Notes: a model not told the origin generated them from the sequence alone. DNA of 59,392 nt from DATJGF01 sp035495315 (GCA_035495315.1 DATJGF010000064.1:1-59392), one strand, 5' to 3'; counted from the stretch's first letter, positions 45,035 through 54,832 are shown. Program-made: numbers and translations.

Positions 45035-45063
45035 GTTATACCTTTTAGTTAGAGGCATGTCAA
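45035..45063 (-). promoter_or_regulatory. near-consensus sigma70 promoter of the PadR operon
   Basis: On the minus strand TTGACA (45058-45063) and TATAAC (45035-45040) are separated by exactly 17 bp, with a transcription start predicted near 45028. It is the best promoter match in the window. PadR proteins usually autorepress, so an operator should overlap it, though no clear inverted repeat is seen. Confidence 0.75.
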
Positions 45064-45119
45064 CATCAAACTGTAAGGTATCAGCCCAAAGGATCCGCAG
45101 CATGCAGTTTCTATTATAA

Positions 45120-46205
45120 TTATTGGGATTCGCGCAGCAATTCCGCGAGATGCTCTCGCCAGACCGCGGCCAGTGTGTGGGTGCCGTGACCGCGTGTCTG
45201 ATTACTCATCGGCAGTACCAGGACTTTGCCGCGCGGCACCCGTTTGATTTCTCGTTCAAGGATGCCGATTTCGGGCGGATTGATGAGATCATCGGCGAAA
45301 TTGATGGCCAGCAGCGGGGCCTTGATTTGTTCAAGAGCTGGACCGGGGTTGTAGTCCGCGGATGCCTCAAGAGCATACAGGACATCATTGGCATCATGGG
45401 TCTTTAGTCCGGAGCTAACAAACGCATCGAGGAGGCTATCGGCTTTGGCGAGAGTGGGGGCATCTTTATATCGCTGCAGGGAGTTGTTGCCCATGAAATA
45501 AAGGACTTCGAGGGCCGTGCGCAAGGCCGGCGGTTGCGTTTGGTACTCGCCATTATTCCAGGCAGGGTCGTTTCGAATGACATCGATGATCATTCGACGC
45601 CAGACGCGGTTGCGTCCGGAGATTTCGGTCGGGAGACTGGCCAGCGGGAGCAAGGCATCCATATACTCGGGATGGATCTCTCCCCAAAGCCACGAGTGCA
45701 TGCCGCCCATGGAGGTGCCCATGACGAGCCGCAGGTGATTTACCCGGAGGCCTTCGGTCAGCAGTCGGTACTGGGCTTCGATCATGTCGTGGTAGCCGTA
45801 TTGGGGGAAACGGGCATGGAGGCCTTCACCGGGTCGCGAGGATTGGCCATGGCCGATGTTGTCGGGGATGACCAGGTAGTATTTTTCGGCGTCGAGCAGC
45901 TGGTCTTTGCCGAAGAGTTCCCCGGCGAATTCGGGCCGGATGAATTGGTTGCCGCTACCAGTCGTGCCGTGAAGGATGAGGATCGCATTGCGTACGATGC
46001 CTTGGGAATCACGCTTCGGCTCCCCGAGAGTCTGATAGTGAAGTCGAAGTTCGGGCAGGATGTTGCCTGAGCGAAAGCGGAAATCGTGAATAGTGAAGTC
46101 TGCGGGTTGCGGCGGCGGGTAACTCACGGCGGACAACGCGTTCGCTGTCGCTAGAAGCGAGGCCAGCAGAGTGAAAACGCGACGCAGCGAGGCAGGAATG
46201 TTCAT
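45120..46205 (-). CDS. exported homoserine acetyltransferase-like alpha/beta hydrolase
   Basis: A 361-residue alpha/beta-hydrolase with a signal peptide (VFTLLASLLATANALSA). The catalytic Ser is in VMGTSMGGMHSW, the Asp in NFADDLINP and the His in TRGHGTH. The order PELRLHYQTLGEP, HGTTGSGNQFI and IPDNIGHGQSS resembles the MetX/homoserine O-acetyltransferase branch. The export signal argues against methionine biosynthesis and for an extracellular esterase. The ATG at 46205 is chosen; the longer frame from 46397 lacks the signal. It diverges from the DUF1080 gene. Confidence 0.88.
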   Translation of the reverse strand: MNIPASLRRVFTLLASLLATANALSAVSYPPPQPADFTIHDFRFRSGNILPELRLHYQTLGEPKRDSQGIVRNAILILHGTTGSGNQFIRPEFAGELFGKDQLLDAEKYYLVIPDNIGHGQSSRPGEGLHARFPQYGYHDMIEAQYRLLTEGLRVNHLRLVMGTSMGGMHSWLWGEIHPEYMDALLPLASLPTEISGRNRVWRRMIIDVIRNDPAWNNGEYQTQPPALRTALEVLYFMGNNSLQRYKDAPTLAKADSLLDAFVSSGLKTHDANDVLYALEASADYNPGPALEQIKAPLLAINFADDLINPPEIGILEREIKRVPRGKVLVLPMSNQTRGHGTHTLAAVWREHLAELLRESQ

Positions 46206-46388
46206 GGGCGAAATTAGCACTGGGAGAACGCGTGCGCCAGCAACTGGGCGAGTGCCGCACATTGCAGCCCATTCTTGGTTCCGGCACTTCTTATTGAACT
46301 TTTCAATCGTTGCCAACGTGCGGCAGCGACCCCTTGCTTTGCATTGCCCTTGACTTTGGGTGTTGCTCAGAGGCAAGAATCGGCGGCG

Positions 46389-46997
46389 ATGAAGCAACGA
46401 CCAATCACTTCACTGACCACTCTCAATCTTTTGATGGCGCTCTTGGCGGGCATCTGCCTGGGGGCTGAGGAGTCCAAAAATGGTCATTGGGAGAGCTTAT
46501 TCAATGGGAAGGACCTAACCGGATGGGCACCGGTTAACGACGTTACATTCGTCGTGACGAACGGAAATCTACGGCTAGTCAAAGGAATGGGCTGGTTGCG
46601 TACGGAGAAGCAGTACACGAATTTCATTTTTGAAGCCGAGTGGCGGGCGTTGGTACCACAATATGACAGCGGATTTTTCGTTCGCGGCGGCATCGAGGGG
46701 AAGCCATGGCCCACAGAAGGGTGGCAAGTCAACCTGGCGAGGACCGCACTGGGCGGATTGGTAAAAGGGTACAAAACAGTAGTGCCGGCCGAAACGCCGC
46801 CCATGCCGCTCGATCAGTGGGTGAAATTCCGGATCGAGGTGCGCGGAAAACACATCAGTTTGGATGTCAATGGCGAACGGGCGTGGGAATATAACAATCT
46901 GGACGCGGCTTTTGGCTACCTCGGTATTCAGGCGGAGGATAGGTCGTTTGACTTTCGGAACTTGAGGGTGCAAGAACTCGGCGTTGAAAGTAAATGA
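46389..46997 (+). CDS. secreted DUF1080 (3-keto-glycoside hydrolase-like) protein
   Basis: A 202-residue exported protein, signal peptide LMALLAGICLGAEE, then the domain opening GHWESLFNGKDLTGWAPVND, typical of DUF1080. Members have been linked to hydrolysis or lyase cleavage of 3-keto-glycosides. Other marks are FEAEWRALVPQYDSGFFVRG and the closing LGIQAEDRSFDFRNLRVQEL. It may act downstream of the Gfo/Idh and isomerase proteins encoded at 7-11 kb. It is divergent from the alpha/beta hydrolase. The start is the ATG at 46389. Confidence 0.9.
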   Translation: MKQRPITSLTTLNLLMALLAGICLGAEESKNGHWESLFNGKDLTGWAPVNDVTFVVTNGNLRLVKGMGWLRTEKQYTNFIFEAEWRALVPQYDSGFFVRGGIEGKPWPTEGWQVNLARTALGGLVKGYKTVVPAETPPMPLDQWVKFRIEVRGKHISLDVNGERAWEYNNLDAAFGYLGIQAEDRSFDFRNLRVQELGVESK

Positions 46998-47154
46998 TTC
47001 GGAAACTCGGCAGGCAGCAAGGCGCTTAGCGTCTGAATAGATGTTCTAAGTGCGATCAAGATCAACACGCCAATATTCCCTGCCCACTCGTCCGGAGATC
47101 CGTCCGCAGCTAGAGATCGCTTGAACTCCAGTCCACGATCAGTGCATCCACAGA

Positions 47155-48846
47155 TCAACTCCCGCTCGATTGGCCCATGGTCCCGGAGAGTCCGAGTGCG
47201 CCATCGGTGCTGGGTATGGCTGCCGGACCAGTGAAGCGCTTTTTCACATCAATCTGCCAATAAACGAACATAAACAAGCAGACCAGTACGGCGGTCCAAA
47301 GCACCAGCTCGTTGGGCGGAATGATCAGAAAGACCGTAATGACGGCGATCCAAACCACCGAGATTAGATTGAGTGGAACGCCCCAGCGCTTGAGGTTCCA
47401 CGGCGCACTTTGTTCAGTAGTGAATTCACCTTTCCGGCGGAGCTTGTTGCGGAGATTAAGGAAAATGGGAATCCCGTACGCCCAATAGAGCATGATGACG
47501 CAGATTGCGGTGACCACGTAGTAGGCACCGGCCCAGAGCAGCATGATCACGGCAAGGGCACAGGTGATCAGGATCGAATAAACCGGGGTGCGCCATTGGG
47601 GATGTATTTGCTTAATGAGCGTATGTCCCGGCATCCCGCCATCGCGGGCAAAGGCAAACCACATGCGGCTCATGCTGGTGATGCAAGAAAGGCCGCATAA
47701 CCACATCGCCCCGGCAATGACGATCGCAATGGCATTGGCGAAAAACCGCGACAGGTTATCGTACAGAATCTTCAGCACGGGATAGGCGTCAGTTGCAGTT
47801 CCCCCAATGTCGTTAATGGATAGAGTAAGCACCATGAGCATGATGTAGCCGGCAACCGCGGAAACGGCCACGGAAAGGAACACACCCCAAGCCGAATTCT
47901 TTCGGGCGAGGTAAGTTTCTTCGGCCATATGCGCGGAGGCATCGTAACCGGTGTAAGTCCATTGTGCTTGCAGCAAAGCAATCCCCAGCACCAGGAACAA
48001 CGGAGCGGCCTTGTAAAGGGCGGTCAAGCCGGGAAACAGCGCGAACAAGGGAGACGGAAGCACCAGGAGCGGCTTGAGCGTGATGGGATTACCCAGATAG
48101 AGCGCTGGGGCCACAACGCCTTTGGAGATTTCGGCGGAAGAAAAGTCATACGGATTGGTCGTGGTGACGAATTGAAAGGCAAAACTCAGCGGATGGTGTG
48201 TCCTGCCAAAGAATGTTAGGGCCATAGCGATCAAGGCGACTCCGCCGATGTGCCACCAGACACTGAAATCGCTGAGACGCGCGGTAAGGCGGATACCGAG
48301 AATGTTAATGAGGGCCTGCGGGATTGTGACCAGCACCATCACAAACACATAGAAATACCAATTGGTCAGCGTGCCAAAGACTGGGATAGAAGTTTCGGCG
48401 GGGAGATTAAGCATGCGCGTGACAGCGCCTACAAGGTAGATTGCGACACCAATGTTAACGCCGGCAGTGGTTGTGACCTGGCCGATCATATTGAACCAGG
48501 CGGTCGTCCATGCCCACCGCACTCCGCCGAGACGATAGGCCCAGAAATACAGGCCGCCGGCTGTCGGATAGGCTGACGCTAATTCCGCCATTGAAGCGGC
48601 GATGATAAGCACGAAGAGACTGACGAGCGGCCAAACGATTGAGTTGACAATGGGTCCGGCAAACCGCAGGCCGAAACCAAAAAGCAAAATTGCCCCCGTG
48701 AGGATCGAAATAATTGAGAAGGAAATCGCGAAATTGGAAAAGCCGCCCATTTCACGAAAGAGTTGCTGCGCGTAACCGAGTTTTCGGAGATCTGCGATGT
48801 CCTGCTCAATCAACTCTTGACGTGATTTCTGGGCAGACTCAGGCAT
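47155..48846 (-). CDS. APC-superfamily amino acid permease
   Basis: An integral membrane permease of 563 residues with about 12 helices. The opening GGFSNFAISFSIISILTGA and ASMAELASAYPTAGGLYFWAY mark the amino acid/choline transporter branch that includes GABA permeases. The substrate is probably a small amino acid or amine. It is isolated, with 157 bp (46998-47154) and 212 bp (48847-49058) flanks in which no gene or clear signal is seen. Confidence 0.9.
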   Translation of the reverse strand: MPESAQKSRQELIEQDIADLRKLGYAQQLFREMGGFSNFAISFSIISILTGAILLFGFGLRFAGPIVNSIVWPLVSLFVLIIAASMAELASAYPTAGGLYFWAYRLGGVRWAWTTAWFNMIGQVTTTAGVNIGVAIYLVGAVTRMLNLPAETSIPVFGTLTNWYFYVFVMVLVTIPQALINILGIRLTARLSDFSVWWHIGGVALIAMALTFFGRTHHPLSFAFQFVTTTNPYDFSSAEISKGVVAPALYLGNPITLKPLLVLPSPLFALFPGLTALYKAAPLFLVLGIALLQAQWTYTGYDASAHMAEETYLARKNSAWGVFLSVAVSAVAGYIMLMVLTLSINDIGGTATDAYPVLKILYDNLSRFFANAIAIVIAGAMWLCGLSCITSMSRMWFAFARDGGMPGHTLIKQIHPQWRTPVYSILITCALAVIMLLWAGAYYVVTAICVIMLYWAYGIPIFLNLRNKLRRKGEFTTEQSAPWNLKRWGVPLNLISVVWIAVITVFLIIPPNELVLWTAVLVCLFMFVYWQIDVKKRFTGPAAIPSTDGALGLSGTMGQSSGS

Positions 48847-49058
48847 AGCCTTTGGGCCAAAGGATTAAAGGGCCCGTGGGAAAATGCAAGTACGCCAAGG
48901 TTAGCCACTGGCGCGAGTCCAGGGGGCAACGAAATTACGGACGCTGCGGTACGTTAGAGGGTAAGTCCATCCGGTAGGTAGAGTCTCACTCTGCTGGTTA
49001 AACTTGAGTAAGACCGTCAGGCCGATCACCCGGTTTGGGGAGGCGTTAGGAACCGCAC

Positions 49059-49763
49059 CTACGACATTTTCTTTTGCGCCGCCTCAGGAACTTCAATCTT
49101 GGTTGTGCCGGCATCCTTAAACTCAATGGTAGTGGTGCGATCAATGTCTCTATCCTCACCATTGAAATTCATCGTCCCCTCAACCTTAGTTTGATATTTT
49201 GAGAGCAGGCCGTCTTTGATCCACAGTTTGAGCGAACCCTTCGCATTTTTAGCTCCCGGAGCGTTGGCGCCGCGTCCGCCGAAAGAGAGAAGATCCTTTG
49301 CTCCAGTCTCAGTGAGATCCGCGCTGAACGCCCCGTTCTCGTTTTTGATTTCCTTGGTTTTACCCAAAATATCCTGGATATCGACGGCCGGTGCCTTGAA
49401 ATTACGCAAGCGGCGGACCAGGAATTGTCGGGGGCCGGGCTCTGTGCCTGCAGCACTGGCCAATTCGTCCAACGATTGCCAACCCTCGTCTCCGGTTTTT
49501 ACAGCCGCTTTATCTCCTTTGATAAAAGCCAAAGTGGTATTATCGCCAAAGGTCATCGTAAGGGCGATGATGCCCTCTTTCACCAGTTTACCCTCGGTAG
49601 TTCCGGTAAAGCTGCCGAACTCAATGGTCGATTTCCAGCTGTAGTTGTGCTGCTCGTCCAATTTCTTGGCTGCCGCCGAAACTTCATCCTTCGGCGTAGG
49701 GTCGGCGGCGATGACGCGTGCGGCCAAGAGGGCGGAAATGGCAATCAGAGATCTCATCTTCAC
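49059..49763 (-). CDS. secreted protein of unknown function
   Basis: A 234-residue exported protein, signal peptide MKMRSLIAISALLAARVIAAD. The mature part is small and beta-rich with charged segments, e.g. LDEQHNYSWKSTIEFGSF, and reads like a lipid- or outer-membrane-lipoprotein-like fold (LppX/LolA class is possible, but unproven). The GTG at 49763 is chosen because AAAGGA lies 6 nt upstream; an ATG two codons later is an alternative. A hairpin and palindrome lie upstream at 49815-49845. Confidence 0.75.
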   Translation of the reverse strand: MKMRSLIAISALLAARVIAADPTPKDEVSAAAKKLDEQHNYSWKSTIEFGSFTGTTEGKLVKEGIIALTMTFGDNTTLAFIKGDKAAVKTGDEGWQSLDELASAAGTEPGPRQFLVRRLRNFKAPAVDIQDILGKTKEIKNENGAFSADLTETGAKDLLSFGGRGANAPGAKNAKGSLKLWIKDGLLSKYQTKVEGTMNFNGEDRDIDRTTTIEFKDAGTTKIEVPEAAQKKMS

Positions 49764-49814
49764 AAGAGGTCCTTTCTAGTTTGCTGATTCAATACCTCAG
49801 CGCAAAGTCGGCCA

Positions 49815-49845
49815 CGAACCACGATGGTTCGCACCGAGTACTCGG
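49815..49845. other. hairpin plus palindrome upstream of a secreted-protein gene
   Basis: CGAACCA-CGA-TGGTTCG (49815-49831) is a perfect 7-bp stem. Two bases later CCGAGTACTCGG (49834-49845) is a perfect 12-bp palindrome. They lie between the NarL-type operon and the secreted-protein gene, both on the minus strand. No U-tract follows. It may be an operator or a structured leader. Confidence 0.5.
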
Positions 49846-49881
49846 GTTATAGTCCTGGCCCTCAGCCCAAAGCAAGGCGAA

Positions 49882-50547
49882 TCATTCTTGAGAGATAAGT
49901 CCTGATTGCAGCGCAAATCGGACCAGGCCTGGTATATCGAAGATATTCAGGCTTTCCATCAGTTTAGCGCGGTGGTACTCGACTGTTTTTGGGCTGACCT
50001 TCAAAATCAGAGCGATCGCTTTAGTGGTTTGGCCTTCGGCGATCAATTGCAGGATCTCGCGCTGCCGTTCCGTTAACTTCTCCAACGGGCTCTTCTGGTG
50101 GGCGATCTGTTGCAATGGCAATTTTTTGACCAGGCGATTTGAAATCTCGCGTGTCAGATAGATCTCGCCCGCGGCAACACGCCGCAAGGCGGCGCCCAGT
50201 TCGGTCGTGGCGGCTTTCTTCAACAGGTACCCCGACGCTCCTGCTTTAAGCGCCTGCCAGAAGTATTCCTCACTTTGGTGCACCGACAGGATGATGACGC
50301 GTGTATTTGGAAACTCTTTATGAATCCGGCCGGTCGCTTCCAGTCCATTGAGCCCCTTCATGGAGATGTCCATGAACACGACATCCGGCCGATGCTCCTT
50401 AATGAGTTCCATCGCTTCCCGGCCGTCACTAGCCTCACCGATCACGGTTACTCCCGGCATTTTTTCCAATTCGGCCCGAATGCCGGCACGGACGACGGGA
50501 TGGTCATCGGTCAGCACCACACGCAAAGGTTTATCATTGTCACTCAT
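49882..50547 (-). CDS. NarL/FixJ-family response regulator
   Basis: A 221-residue regulator with an N-terminal receiver (Asp60 in VVFMDISMKG) and a LuxR-type helix-turn-helix (LTERQREILQLIAEGQTTK, then VSPKTVEYHRAKLMESL). Its start overlaps the end of the kinase gene by 8 bp, so they are coupled. The targets are unknown; the secreted-protein gene downstream is a candidate. Confidence 0.95.
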   Translation of the reverse strand: MSDNDKPLRVVLTDDHPVVRAGIRAELEKMPGVTVIGEASDGREAMELIKEHRPDVVFMDISMKGLNGLEATGRIHKEFPNTRVIILSVHQSEEYFWQALKAGASGYLLKKAATTELGAALRRVAAGEIYLTREISNRLVKKLPLQQIAHQKSPLEKLTERQREILQLIAEGQTTKAIALILKVSPKTVEYHRAKLMESLNIFDIPGLVRFALQSGLISQE

Positions 50548-52351
50548 CGGCTTTCTCCGTTTCAATTGTGTTCCGCCATTTCAAAGGGAACCAGGCCTGC
50601 ACTTCGGTGCCTTGTCCGGGAACGGATTTGAATTGAAGGCCACCCCCTGCCAAGGCAGCTCGTTCCTCCATACTCAGAAGACCCAGGCTCGCACCGCGCA
50701 CCGCTTCTTCGCGGAGGGCAGAGACATTAAATCCAATCCCATCATCACGCACCGTGAGGTGCAAGCGCCCATCGTTCCGGCTCAATTCAACCCTGACAGA
50801 ACGGGCCTGGGCATGTCGGACGACATTGGTAAGAGCCTCTTGTGCGATACGAAAGCATTCCGTCTCGATAATCGGGTCGAGCCGATTTTCCAATGCGGCG
50901 GATTTGAACTCGGCATCAATGCCGGTCAACTCCGCTTGACGGTGAGTATAGGAACGCAGCGTCGGCTCCAAGCCAAGGTCATCGAGCATTGAGGGGCGCA
51001 AACTCAGCGAGAGATCGTGCACCTGTTCGAGCACATGCTCGACCGCCTTGATACTTTGTTCCAGACGCCGCTCCAGCGCCGGATTGCCCGGCAGCTGCAA
51101 GGCCGCCTGCAGGTTAATCTCGGCGGCAGTCAAACTCTGGCCGATCTCATCATGCAACTCGCGCGCAATGTGGCGGCGCTCGCTTTCTTGCACCTCAACC
51201 AAGCGATGAGACAGGACCTGGAGTTTTTGGCTCGCCCGCTGGCGCTCCAGATCGCGTTGTTCCAACGCCTGCACCATCTGATCAAAAGCCAACGTTAGTT
51301 GACCGAGTTCGTCCCGGCTGTAGGGCAACCCGGTGCGGACCGTAAGGTCGCCCGCCGCCAACCGCGCGGTCGAACGAACTAAGGCCTTGACTGGACGCAA
51401 GACCAGCACCTTGCTTCCTCCCCAGCCGAGCATCAGGGCAACGCCCACAGCAATCGCCAGCCAGGTGAGGTTGCGTCGCAACAAGTTGTCCGCTTCGGCG
51501 AAGAGGACCTGGCGCGGTATTCCGAGAATTGAGACGACGCTGCTGGCGGCCAATTGACTGGGTCTGGATTTGTACGCATACACGTAAGGAACACCCTTTG
51601 GGTCCGATTGCTCAACATGCCCGCTGGCCTGGCTCAACACGGGCAACAACAGCGACTGCTCAGGTATGATATCGCCGAAACGGGTATCTTTACCCGGATA
51701 CCGCACCAGCATTCGGCCTTGATGATCCACTTCTGTCCACGTCGCGCCTTGAGGCAGCTGCAGCGAAAGGTCAAACCCCGAACGGCCCAACCAAGGTCGG
51801 TCCAGTTCTCCAAAGACCACGCCCAGAATACGCGTCGAATGGTCCAGCACAGGGAAGCCAAACGCGATAGTCGGCTTGTCGCTGGCCCAGCGGGTGGGGA
51901 ATTCGCCGGCGGCAAATCCTCGGGTCTGCAATGTTTGCCTAAAAAAGCGTTCAGTTGGAGAAATCTTGGAAACAGAGAGCGGCAAGGCGCTGGCGATAAG
52001 CTCCCCATTTGTTTTGAGAACCGCGAGGTTAGAGTAACGGGGATAGCTGCCCAATTCGTCAACCAAAAACTTTTTGCACCGCCGCGGGTTCATTGAGTGC
52101 ACGGCCGAAGACTCGGCAATGGCAAGTAACAATTGATGGGTGGCGCTTACCATCTCCTGCTCTTCTCGCTGAGCCACTTGCGACATTTCTTCGGCCCGTT
52201 TCTGCCAACTGGCCATGGCGCGACGACGATCCTCTCCCGCCGTATGGAGCATCAGCGCCAGCAGGGGAGCGCAGACAAGCAACAACAACAACAACAAACG
52301 AAATCGCAAACCAGACAGCTTCTGTGCAAAAAAACCGAAAAGGCTTCTCAC
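50540..52351 (-). CDS. NarX-type sensor histidine kinase
   Basis: A 603-residue membrane sensor kinase. Helix 1 is LLLLLLLVCAPLLAL, a periplasmic sensor of about 260 residues follows, then helix 2 (TWLAIAVGVALMLGW), a HAMP domain (RPVKALVRSTARLAAGDLTV), the HisKA_3 domain with RHIARELHDEIGQSL, and HATPase motifs. It signals to the NarL-type regulator whose gene it overlaps. The chosen start is a GTG at 52351; no ATG lies nearby in frame. The ligand is unknown. Confidence 0.92.
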   Translation of the reverse strand: MRSLFGFFAQKLSGLRFRLLLLLLLVCAPLLALMLHTAGEDRRRAMASWQKRAEEMSQVAQREEQEMVSATHQLLLAIAESSAVHSMNPRRCKKFLVDELGSYPRYSNLAVLKTNGELIASALPLSVSKISPTERFFRQTLQTRGFAAGEFPTRWASDKPTIAFGFPVLDHSTRILGVVFGELDRPWLGRSGFDLSLQLPQGATWTEVDHQGRMLVRYPGKDTRFGDIIPEQSLLLPVLSQASGHVEQSDPKGVPYVYAYKSRPSQLAASSVVSILGIPRQVLFAEADNLLRRNLTWLAIAVGVALMLGWGGSKVLVLRPVKALVRSTARLAAGDLTVRTGLPYSRDELGQLTLAFDQMVQALEQRDLERQRASQKLQVLSHRLVEVQESERRHIARELHDEIGQSLTAAEINLQAALQLPGNPALERRLEQSIKAVEHVLEQVHDLSLSLRPSMLDDLGLEPTLRSYTHRQAELTGIDAEFKSAALENRLDPIIETECFRIAQEALTNVVRHAQARSVRVELSRNDGRLHLTVRDDGIGFNVSALREEAVRGASLGLLSMEERAALAGGGLQFKSVPGQGTEVQAWFPLKWRNTIETEKADE

Positions 52352-52510
52352 GTGAGCATTCTAACACAGTTTAGAGGCAGAAAAAAAGAGGTTTTCTCCG
52401 CATACCCGGGACTCCTCTAGCCCAAATCAGGAAACTCCTAGTAGAAGCCGTGTCTGGATGCAGCAACACTCGATACCATGTTTGCCTGCCCACCGGAGCG
52501 CGGAAATCCA

Positions 52511-54832
52511 ATGGTTACAGCCCGAACACGGGCTGTTTTTAGTTATGTGACAAGCCTGCTGTTGTTCAGCGCCCTTCCCATCGCACACGCCGCGAGTGTC
52601 ACTTTGGCTTGGAATCGGGCCGTCGCTTCAGGACTGGCTGGTTACCACCTCTATACCGGAGTTAGCAGCGGGAACTACACGAGCAGCCTCAACGTCGGAA
52701 ACCAAACGAACGCAACCATCTCCGGCCTGACGACCGGGGCGAGGTATTATTTTGCAGTGACTTCTTACACGTCCAACGGGCTGGAAAGCGCTTTCTCCAA
52801 CGAGATCAGCTACACGCCGACCAACTCAACTTCCACAAACCTCCTGCCGACGGTGGTCCTGACTGCACCGGCCAATGGCTCAAGTTACACAGCCCCTGCA
52901 AACGTCAGTCTTTCCGCAAGCGTCACAGCCAATGGGCATACGATCACCAAAGTTCAATTCTTCAAGGGAACAACACTCCTGGCCGAGGATACTGCAACTC
53001 CTTACACCTTCACCTGGAGCGGCGTAAGCGCAGGTTCTTATGCGCTCAGTGCAAAAGTGGTTTACGATTCCGGCAGCGCCGTTTCCTCGCCAACGGTAAA
53101 CGTCACCGTAACCACCGCAACGGGCTCATCGCTCAGTTTTGCGTCTACGTCAGGGACAATCACGTCGCCGTTCGTGGCGAACAATGGCCTGGTATACCAG
53201 ACGACCTCCACCGCAGTAACCACCGGCGGCAGGGCTGCTTATTCGTTCACCCTCCCTTCGTCCGGTAATTACATCATTTCGGCAATGACGATTGCCCCGA
53301 ATTCCGGAGCCAACTCGTTCTACGTCAACATCGATGCCGAGCCGACTGATCCCACGATGATTTGGGATGTTCCCATTACCGCCACTTTGACCTCCTCAAC
53401 GGTGTCGTGGCGAGGAACAGGCACGGATACAAGTGATCAGTTCGTGCCGAAAGTGTTCGCGCTCAGTGCCGGAACACACCAGCTCATCATTCGCGGCCGG
53501 GAAGCTAATACCCAGCTGGGAACTATCACCATTTCGCCTGCAAGTTCGACAACTCCACCCCCCACCCCACCGGCGATTGTTTTGACGGCGCCGAACAACA
53601 ATGCGAGTTACGTGGCTCCTGCCAATTTGGCTCTTGCGGCGACGGTCACCCCGAATGGACATACGATCACAAAAGTACAGTTCCTCAACGGATCGACGAT
53701 CCTGGGAGAGAGTGCGGCGGCCCCCTATTCATTTTCTTGGAACAACGTCGGGGCTGGCAATTACAGCCTTAGCGCCCGGGCGGTTTACGACGCTGGTAGT
53801 CTTGTTTCGTCAGCGTCTGCGAACGTTTCGGTAACCAATCCCGTCGCTTCAAGCTTAACGTTTGCTGCCTCATCTGGAACAATCAGCAGTCCGTTTGTCC
53901 TCTACAACGGAGAGGTTTCTCAAAGCACGACTACGGGCACGATCGGGGCCGGTCGAGCAGTTTACACCTTCACCGTCCCGACTACGGGCGATTACCTGGT
54001 GTCGGCCAATGTCAACGCGCCCAACACCGGGGCGAATTCTTTCTATGTCAACATCGACAGCGATCCGACTGATCCTTACATGGTGTGGGACATGGCGGTC
54101 ACGACAGGATTCACCAAGCAAACGGTTTCCTGGCGCGGCAGCCTCAATACTCTTGGCACGCCAGGGGCAGACCAGTTTACTCCGAAGGTCTTCAACCTGA
54201 CACAAGGGACCCACAGGCTGATTATCCTCGGCAGGGAAGGCGGCTCTCAATTCAGCTCCATTACAATTGCGCCATTTAATGTGTTACCGCCACCGTGGCA
54301 AGCCATTGATATCGGGAACGTTGGAATCACCGGCAAGTCCTTCAGTTCAGCTGGAGGGTACGCCATTGCCGGCGCCGGAAACCTGAGCGGTTCCAGCGAT
54401 AATTTCCGCTTCCTTTTCCAACCGATGAGTGGCGACGGTGACCTAAGGGCCAACATTACTTCGCTTCAAAATTCCACCGTGGATGCGCGCGGCGGGATTA
54501 TCATGCGGGAGACACTGACGCCGGGTTCTAAGTACGCATTTATGGGCATGTCCCCGGATGGAACTATTCGTTCCCAGACCCGCACGGCCTCGTTAAGCGG
54601 TTCGTCGAGTGTGACGGCTGGGGTTGGCACTGCACCCAACATCTGGACCAGGCTCGTTCGGACAGGCAACGCTGTTCTAGGTTATAAATCGACCGACGGC
54701 GCAACCTGGACGCTGGTGAGCTCAAACTCGCTCACCATGGCCACCAACATCTACTTTGGGCTCGCTGTCGCATCGGGTACCACCAACGCCCTTAGCGCCG
54801 GCGGATTTACAAACGTACTCGCCATACCGTAA
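52511..54832 (+). CDS. secreted adhesin-like protein with FN3 and repeated Ig/CBM-like modules
   Basis: A protein of about 773 residues (a start at 52478 is also possible). A signal peptide (VTSLLLFSALPIAHA) is followed by an FN3 domain (SVTLAWNRAVASGLAGYHLY). Two tandem pairs each hold an Ig-like domain (VVLTAPANGSSYTAPANVSL; IVLTAPNNNASYVAPANLAL) and a beta-sandwich (SFASTSGTITSPF; TFAASSGTISSPF) with GANSFYVNID. A C-terminal laminin/DUF1349-like domain closes it (SDNFRFLFQPMSGDGDLRAN). It probably binds carbohydrate or surfaces. The two module pairs share about half their residues, which points to internal duplication. Confidence 0.85.
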   Translation: MVTARTRAVFSYVTSLLLFSALPIAHAASVTLAWNRAVASGLAGYHLYTGVSSGNYTSSLNVGNQTNATISGLTTGARYYFAVTSYTSNGLESAFSNEISYTPTNSTSTNLLPTVVLTAPANGSSYTAPANVSLSASVTANGHTITKVQFFKGTTLLAEDTATPYTFTWSGVSAGSYALSAKVVYDSGSAVSSPTVNVTVTTATGSSLSFASTSGTITSPFVANNGLVYQTTSTAVTTGGRAAYSFTLPSSGNYIISAMTIAPNSGANSFYVNIDAEPTDPTMIWDVPITATLTSSTVSWRGTGTDTSDQFVPKVFALSAGTHQLIIRGREANTQLGTITISPASSTTPPPTPPAIVLTAPNNNASYVAPANLALAATVTPNGHTITKVQFLNGSTILGESAAAPYSFSWNNVGAGNYSLSARAVYDAGSLVSSASANVSVTNPVASSLTFAASSGTISSPFVLYNGEVSQSTTTGTIGAGRAVYTFTVPTTGDYLVSANVNAPNTGANSFYVNIDSDPTDPYMVWDMAVTTGFTKQTVSWRGSLNTLGTPGADQFTPKVFNLTQGTHRLIILGREGGSQFSSITIAPFNVLPPPWQAIDIGNVGITGKSFSSAGGYAIAGAGNLSGSSDNFRFLFQPMSGDGDLRANITSLQNSTVDARGGIIMRETLTPGSKYAFMGMSPDGTIRSQTRTASLSGSSSVTAGVGTAPNIWTRLVRTGNAVLGYKSTDGATWTLVSSNSLTMATNIYFGLAVASGTTNALSAGGFTNVLAIP

